Shown: positions 6,655-8,854 of the stretch, piece by piece | Position numbering within the stretch: the stretch's first letter is position 1 | Layout: each line of letters begins with the position of its first letter | Assembly (NCBI GenBank): GCA_031258505.1 | Contig: JAIRMT010000143.1 | Span: 1-8,854 of the forward strand | Length of the DNA stretch: 8,854 nt | Origin: Treponema sp. | GTDB taxonomy: Bacteria > Spirochaetota > Spirochaetia > Treponematales > Breznakiellaceae | Direction: 5' to 3' | The notes under the pieces: model-generated | Seen by the model: only the letters and a program-made list of their open reading frames with translations | Databases searched by the model: none | What the model was told of the DNA's origin: nothing | Made by a program: the position numbers and the translations under genes

Positions 6655-6709
6655 GTTCAGGAACGCTGTACTGCGCCGGAACATTTCTGGAGTACATAAG
6701 CCCCTGAAC
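6655..6709 (+). terminator. Branched stem-loop right after the aspS stop codon
   Basis: Three nested pairings start one base past the stop: GTTCAGG (6655-6661) with CCTGAAC (6703-6709), GTACT (6668-6672) with AGTAC (6691-6695), and CCGGA (6676-6680) with TCTGG (6686-6690, one G-T pair), closing a 5-nt loop. It is followed by TTGATCCC rather than a T-tract. It could terminate or stabilise the aspS transcript. Confidence 0.4.
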
Positions 6710-6722
6710 TTGATCCCAGAAT

Positions 6723-6758
6723 CATGCGTGCCGCGTACAACGTTACGCGGCACGCATG
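6723..6758. terminator. Perfect 15-bp inverted repeat, possible bidirectional terminator
   Basis: CATGCGTGCCGCGTA (6723-6737) is exactly complementary to 6744-6758, with a 6-nt loop (CAACGT). It lies between the convergent aspS and HAD genes, where a bidirectional terminator is expected. A T-tract is missing on both sides (CTTTACC on plus, ATTCTGG on minus). It is very stable and symmetrical enough to be a protein-binding or REP-like element instead. The remaining gap to 6881 has only short hairpins (GCC-TTTA-GGC at 6827-6836, CGCT-CAG-AGCG near 6859-6869). Confidence 0.55.
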
Positions 6759-6881
6759 CTTTACCCCAGAACAAACGTAGTGATCTACCTATTCGCCGAA
6801 TTGTGTGAAAGTTGTGGTCAAGTTTAGCCTTTAGGCATGGGGTTACTGACATGAAGTCGCTCAGAGCGCTGTATCGGGTAC

Positions 6882-7547
6882 TTATGCGAATAGGCTCACT
6901 GCTTCGGCGAGATCAGTACAGCGCCTCCAGACAGTGGCAAGCACTTCAGGTGGTGGTTCAATAAGGTCTTTGATGAAGATTGAGCGTATACCCGCAGCAT
7001 GAAGACTTTGCAGCCCAGCGGGGGAATCCTCGAAGCCGATACTATCGGCTGGCGCTTCACCTAGCTGTTCCAGAGCGCGGAGGAAAATATCAGGCGCTGG
7101 TTTCCCCCGCGTGATCTCATCTCCACAAACTTTGATCACAAAACGGTCTGCTATACCTGCCTTGCGCAGTTTCCAAAGCGCGGTATCTCGCGCAGTCGAT
7201 GTGGCTACAGCGCACGGTATCTGAAGATGGGCAAGGTGATCCAGCAGGAGGATGAGTCCCGGCCGATGGGAGATGCCTTCTTGTTCAGCCGCTTCCTTGT
7301 TACGGCGGGAAACTTCAGTCCTGATATCTTGATAGGGAAAATCCGCCCCATAAGCCTTCATAAACACGTCTCTGGTACTAGCGGCGTCCACGCCAATGGT
7401 ACGAAAGATGACTTCCTCGCTTATGTCCCAGCCAAAAGTTTTTGCAACTTGTATCCAATGCGCCGCTGCCGGGCGCTCGGTATCCAGCATGAGGCCGTCC
7501 ATGTCAAAGATCACGGCTGCCGGATGTATGAGTGTAGTTTCTATCAT
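6882..7547 (-). CDS. HAD-superfamily hydrolase, beta-phosphoglucomutase/phosphatase-like
   Basis: This 221-residue HAD subfamily IA protein acts on a phosphorylated small molecule in the cytosol. All four motifs are present: I, FDMDGLMLDTE with nucleophile Asp15 and acid/base Asp17; II, ATST (115-118); III, Lys149 in RGKPAPDIF; IV, GFEDSPAG with Glu173-Asp174. The helical cap after motif I and the DSPAG ending place it with beta-phosphoglucomutase, 2-deoxyglucose-6-phosphatase and related proteins (variant 3). The substrate cannot be read from the sequence. I start at ATG 7547, not the ATG at 7607: the extra 20 residues (MSGTTCTLYLPEF...) are atypical, and an extended -10 promoter (TGGTATAGT, 7562-7554) would place +1 exactly at 7547. 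No Shine-Dalgarno site is present at either. It is convergent with aspS and next to the IS cluster. Confidence 0.93.
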   Translation of the reverse strand: MIETTLIHPAAVIFDMDGLMLDTERPAAAHWIQVAKTFGWDISEEVIFRTIGVDAASTRDVFMKAYGADFPYQDIRTEVSRRNKEAAEQEGISHRPGLILLLDHLAHLQIPCAVATSTARDTALWKLRKAGIADRFVIKVCGDEITRGKPAPDIFLRALEQLGEAPADSIGFEDSPAGLQSLHAAGIRSIFIKDLIEPPPEVLATVWRRCTDLAEAVSLFA

Positions 7548-7553
7548 AGGTTG

Positions 7554-7562
7554 ACTATACCA
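7554..7562 (-). promoter_or_regulatory. Extended -10 promoter 6 nt before the HAD gene start
   Basis: On the minus strand TGGTATAGT (7562-7554) has the TGn extension plus a five-of-six -10 hexamer, and no good -35 exists at 16-18 nt. The hexamer ends 6 nt before ATG at 7547, so the predicted +1 is the A of the start codon. This matches the arrangement at aspS. Confidence 0.45.
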
Positions 7563-7737
7563 TAAAACAAACTCCGGCAGGTATAACGTACAGGTAGTGC
7601 CAGACATCGCTAGGCCATCGCGTCCTTATCCACTCGGAGCATTCGCACCAAAAAGGCGGCAGTTTCTCCAATGCCCACCTGACACACCCAATGCTCTTAA
7701 GTCCCGCCCATTCCTTCCTTTGCTCCAGCCACCCGAT

Positions 7738-7763
7738 TGGACCTTACCCCAACTGGTAGACAC
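7738..7763 (+). repeat. IS3-type left terminal inverted repeat
   Basis: TGGACCTTACCCCAAC followed by TGGTAGACAC has the TG start and the composition typical of IS3-family terminal repeats. It lies 64 bp ahead of orfA, a normal distance. The partner repeat is absent, so the exact inner limit is not defined. The TAGACA inside it doubles as the -35 of the orfA promoter. Confidence 0.6.
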
Positions 7764-7785
7764 AAAGATAAGCGGGAATTATAAC
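7757..7785 (+). promoter_or_regulatory. Promoter of IS3 orfA
   Basis: TAGACA (7757-7762) and TATAAC (7780-7785) each match the sigma-70 consensus at five of six positions, with an ideal 17-nt spacer. The -35 lies inside the terminal repeat, as is common in IS3 elements. Predicted +1 is about 7792, close to the AGGAG ribosome binding site (7791-7795), so the leader would be short. Confidence 0.55.
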
Positions 7786-7801
7786 AGATGAGGAGAAGAA
7801 G

Positions 7802-8113
7802 ATGGGAAAGCAAGACAAAGAACGGCGGGTATACACCAAGGAATTTAAAGCCGAGGTAGTAGCCCTGGCCGGGAAACACGAGAAACCAGTGCGTCAAATT
7901 GCGCTGGATTTGGGCGTCAACGAGAACCAGCTGTACCGGTGGATACAGCAGGCACGGGAAGCGGCAGGCGCCGGACTGCCCCCCTTCCCCGGACACGGGC
8001 GGCCCCGGGACGAGGAACTGGGCCGCCTGCGGAAAGAAGTCAAGGCACTGCGGGAGGCGAATGAAATCCTAAAAAAAGCGGCGGTCATCTTCGCACAGGA
8101 GGGACCCCGGTGA
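7802..8113 (+). CDS. IS3-family transposase OrfA (helix-turn-helix subunit)
   Basis: This 103-residue protein is the DNA-binding part of an IS3 transposase. It opens with YTKEFKAEVVALAGKHEKPVRQIALDLGV (11-39), the HTH_Tnp_1 helix-turn-helix, with NENQLYRW at 40-47. A C-terminal leucine zipper has Leu at 76, 83 and 90, used for multimerisation. AGGAG at 7791-7795 lies 6 nt before ATG. The stop TGA (8111-8113) overlaps the orfB ATG (8113-8115). The CTA AAA AAA GCG codons at 8069-8080 form a -1 slippery run. The protein looks complete, but its partner OrfB is destroyed, so it can only act in trans or as a binder/repressor of related elements. Confidence 0.93.
   Translation: MGKQDKERRVYTKEFKAEVVALAGKHEKPVRQIALDLGVNENQLYRWIQQAREAAGAGLPPFPGHGRPRDEELGRLRKEVKALREANEILKKAAVIFAQEGPR
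8071..8078 (+). other. Programmed -1 frameshift site (A7G) in orfA
   Basis: Seven A residues followed by G occur in the CTA AAA AAA GCG context near the orfA 3' end. Slipping back one base enters the orfB frame, which is open from there through the orfB start (no stop between 8071 and 8113). This is the standard IS3 route to the OrfAB fusion transposase. Confidence 0.7.
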
Positions 8114-8457
8114 TGGTGTACCGGTTCATGAGAGAGAACCAGGGGCAGTACACCGTCAGGGAGATGGCCGGACTATTCGGGGTCAGTTGCAGTGCCTACT
8201 ACCAGTGGGCGAAGCAGGGAGTGTCATCGCGGCGGGAGCAGGAGGATGTGGAACTGGTGCGTCTTATTCGGGAGATCGTGGAGAAGCATCAGTGCCGGTA
8301 TGGCAGTCCGAGGGCGAGGGAAACCCTGAGGCGGGACTACGGGAAGCGGGCGAGCCGGAAGGGGAATTGTTGGGACAATGCCTGTGCGGAAACATTTTTC
8401 AAAACGCTGAAACGGGAACTGGAAACCCTGGACGGCAAACATGCTGCGGCAGAGGTA

Positions 8458-8643
8458 CGGCAATTCCTGTTTCGTTCTTTTTGCCTTGCCCGGACATCTT
8501 TCCGCAGCTTGGGCAAATTGCCTATTCAACCAGCTCCCTCAGCCGGGGGTCCGGGGGTGTCGAACCCCCGGAGAGGGGGTAGGGCGCAACGAAGTGCGCC
8601 CGAGGGGGAGACTTCCCCCTTTAATACGAATTCGGAATTGCCG
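8458..8643. repeat. 186-bp segment with 10-bp terminal inverted repeats (MITE-like)
   Basis: CGGCAATTCC (8458-8467) is perfectly complementary to GGAATTGCCG (8634-8643). The left repeat lies where OrfB homology breaks off. The interior has no gene of its own, contains a palindrome (GGCAAATTGCC, 8513-8523) and three GC-rich hairpins (8551-8620). The size, non-coding interior and terminal repeats fit a small non-autonomous element or a mobile structured repeat inserted into the IS3 remnant. No target-site duplication is evident (GGTAC on the left, CCTGG on the right), so the limits are provisional. Confidence 0.45.
8551..8622. other. Three consecutive GC-rich hairpins (structured repeat or RNA)
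   Basis: Hairpin 1: CCGGGGGT (8551-8558) with ACCCCCGG (8564-8571), 5-nt loop; the left arm is duplicated in tandem at 8543-8550, so it can pair in two ways. Hairpin 2: GGGCGCA (8582-8588) with TGCGCCC (8595-8601), 6-nt loop. Hairpin 3: AGGGGGA (8603-8609) with TCCCCCT (8614-8620), GACT loop, followed by TT. Only 10 and 1 nt separate them. The last hairpin could act as a plus-strand terminator. The array is strand-symmetric, so orientation is unknown. Confidence 0.6.
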
Positions 8644-8660
8644 CCTGGTCGGGAAAGCGC

Positions 8661-8854
8661 CAGGGCGAGCGCATTAAAAATCAGCCCGTACTTTCTTTTG
8701 GTTCAGGCAAGATAAGCTCTGATGCAAAAACAGAATGAAAAAGCAGCTGTTCAAAATCTTCCTCCGACCATGCCAGCTTTTTCAGCCGTTTCCGGATACT
8801 CAGCTTTGATCCCACCTCACTGCGGACCAGGGTCATCGCCAGTTTCCGAATACT
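8661..8854 (-). mobile_element. Probable ISAs1-family insertion sequence, 3' end only
   Basis: CAGGGCGAGCGCATTAAAAA at 8661-8680 abuts the stop codon of a transposase fragment on the minus strand. It looks like the terminal repeat I associate with ISAs1/H-repeat elements; this is recalled, not checked. The element continues past the right edge of the window. If it is a complete copy, the 8 bp before it (GAAAGCGC, 8653-8660) should be its target duplication. Confidence 0.55.
8681..8854 (-). CDS. C-terminus of ISAs1-like transposase (partial)
   Basis: Reading the minus strand from the right edge, 57 codons are open down to TGA at 8683-8681. The protein begins SIRKLAMTLVRSEVGSKLSI and continues RKRLKKLAWSEEDFEQLL. 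The pattern (I/L)RKLA-x-x-L(V/L)...SKLSIRKRxKKAxW-x-x-(D/Y)xLxxLL is typical of the C-terminal helices of ISAs1/H-repeat-associated DDE transposases. The catalytic residues lie outside the window. It has no start codon in the window because it is cut by the edge. The family call is moderate because only the tail is seen; a related IS4-type transposase is the alternative. Confidence 0.65.
   Translation of the reverse strand, partial: SIRKLAMTLVRSEVGSKLSIRKRLKKLAWSEEDFEQLLFHSVFASELILPEPKESTG

Larger units (their letters stand above)
7738..8463 (+). mobile_element. IS3-family insertion sequence, truncated remnant
   Basis: The left part of an IS3-family element: a TGGACC... terminal sequence at 7738, a promoter, orfA (7802-8113), and an orfB remnant in the -1 frame. 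orfB has an internal deletion, and its homology ends at about 8463. No right terminal repeat complementary to TGGACCTTACCCCAAC is present in the window, so the element is inactive on its own. The target-site duplication cannot be checked because the right end is missing. OrfA alone appears intact. Confidence 0.85.
8113..8715 (+). pseudogene. IS3-family transposase OrfB, internally deleted and C-terminally replaced
   Basis: The frame reads 200 residues to TAA at 8713-8715, but only part is transposase. The N-terminal HTH region (RFMRENQGQYTVREMAGLFGVSCSAYYQW, then RRYGSPR-type block to DYGKR at 8349) is normal. It then jumps directly to SRKGNCWDNACAETFFKTLKREL (8353 on), which in intact OrfB lies about 135-140 residues further on. 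The deletion removes the integrase core with the first two catalytic Asp; only the third acidic residue (Glu of NACAETF) remains. Homology stops at KHAAAEVRQ (about 8463); the rest is translated repeat DNA. The deletion kept the reading frame. GTG at 8110 is an alternative start. The product cannot catalyse transposition. Confidence 0.9.

Noticed and set aside
6370..6852. Minus-strand 160-codon open frame overlapping the aspS end
   Set aside because: Antisense to the conserved AspRS motif 3 region and runs through both 3' hairpins; no protein-like pattern.
7610..7696. Short minus-strand frame (28 codons) upstream of the HAD gene, reading like GIGETAAFLVRMLRVDKDAMA
   Set aside because: It looks somewhat protein-like and could be a gene remnant, but it is too short, has no start with a ribosome binding site, and no family is recognisable.
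7597..7791. Plus-strand 64-codon open frame before IS3 orfA
   Set aside because: It crosses the IS3 left terminus and promoter; no ribosome binding site and no protein features.

Overview
The window looks like a chromosomal segment of a spirochaete, most probably a Treponema with moderate (about 50%) GC, such as the termite-gut group. This is an inference from gene content and codon use (a bacterial-type AspRS, a DUF362 ferredoxin-like protein, a PtsN-like protein beside a large treponeme-style unknown) and from the mixture of IS3-type and ISAs1-type transposase remnants. No database search was possible.

Layout. Positions 1-127 hold three in-register copies of a 42-bp repeat that reads as 14-residue repeats and may be the 3' end of a plus-strand gene entering from the left. 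Positions 128-432 are a gene-poor gap between convergent units. It holds a 12-pair hairpin and a second, unrelated repeat array of about 22 bp. Positions 3480-433 on the minus strand are a tight three-gene operon with 1-2 nt gaps: a 650-residue protein with a putative N-terminal winged helix and a pRiA4b ORF-3-like C-terminal domain, then a PtsN-type EIIA protein with its phosphorylatable His, then a small DUF1707/SHOCT plus LiaF-like beta protein. Upstream on the same strand, 4700-3615 encodes a DUF362 protein with two 4Fe-4S motifs. Divergent from it is aspS (4819-6654, plus). Two strong hairpins follow aspS and separate it from a convergent HAD-family phosphatase/phosphomutase (7547-6882, minus).

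From 7738 to the right edge the sequence is a mobile-element scrapyard. An IS3-family left end carries a promoter, an intact orfA and a -1 frameshift site. Its orfB has lost its middle (both catalytic Asp) and its C-terminus. The break in orfB coincides with one end of a 186-bp segment bounded by a perfect 10-bp inverted repeat and carrying three consecutive GC-rich hairpins. Next comes a probable ISAs1-family end with the C-terminus of its transposase, on the minus strand and running off the window.

No known defence, secretion or CRISPR system is visible. The best candidates for something undescribed are the EIIA-centred three-gene operon, the 186-bp MITE-like segment with its triple hairpin, and a pattern in which genes lacking a Shine-Dalgarno site have a -10 box placed so that transcription would begin at or within a few nt of the start codon.
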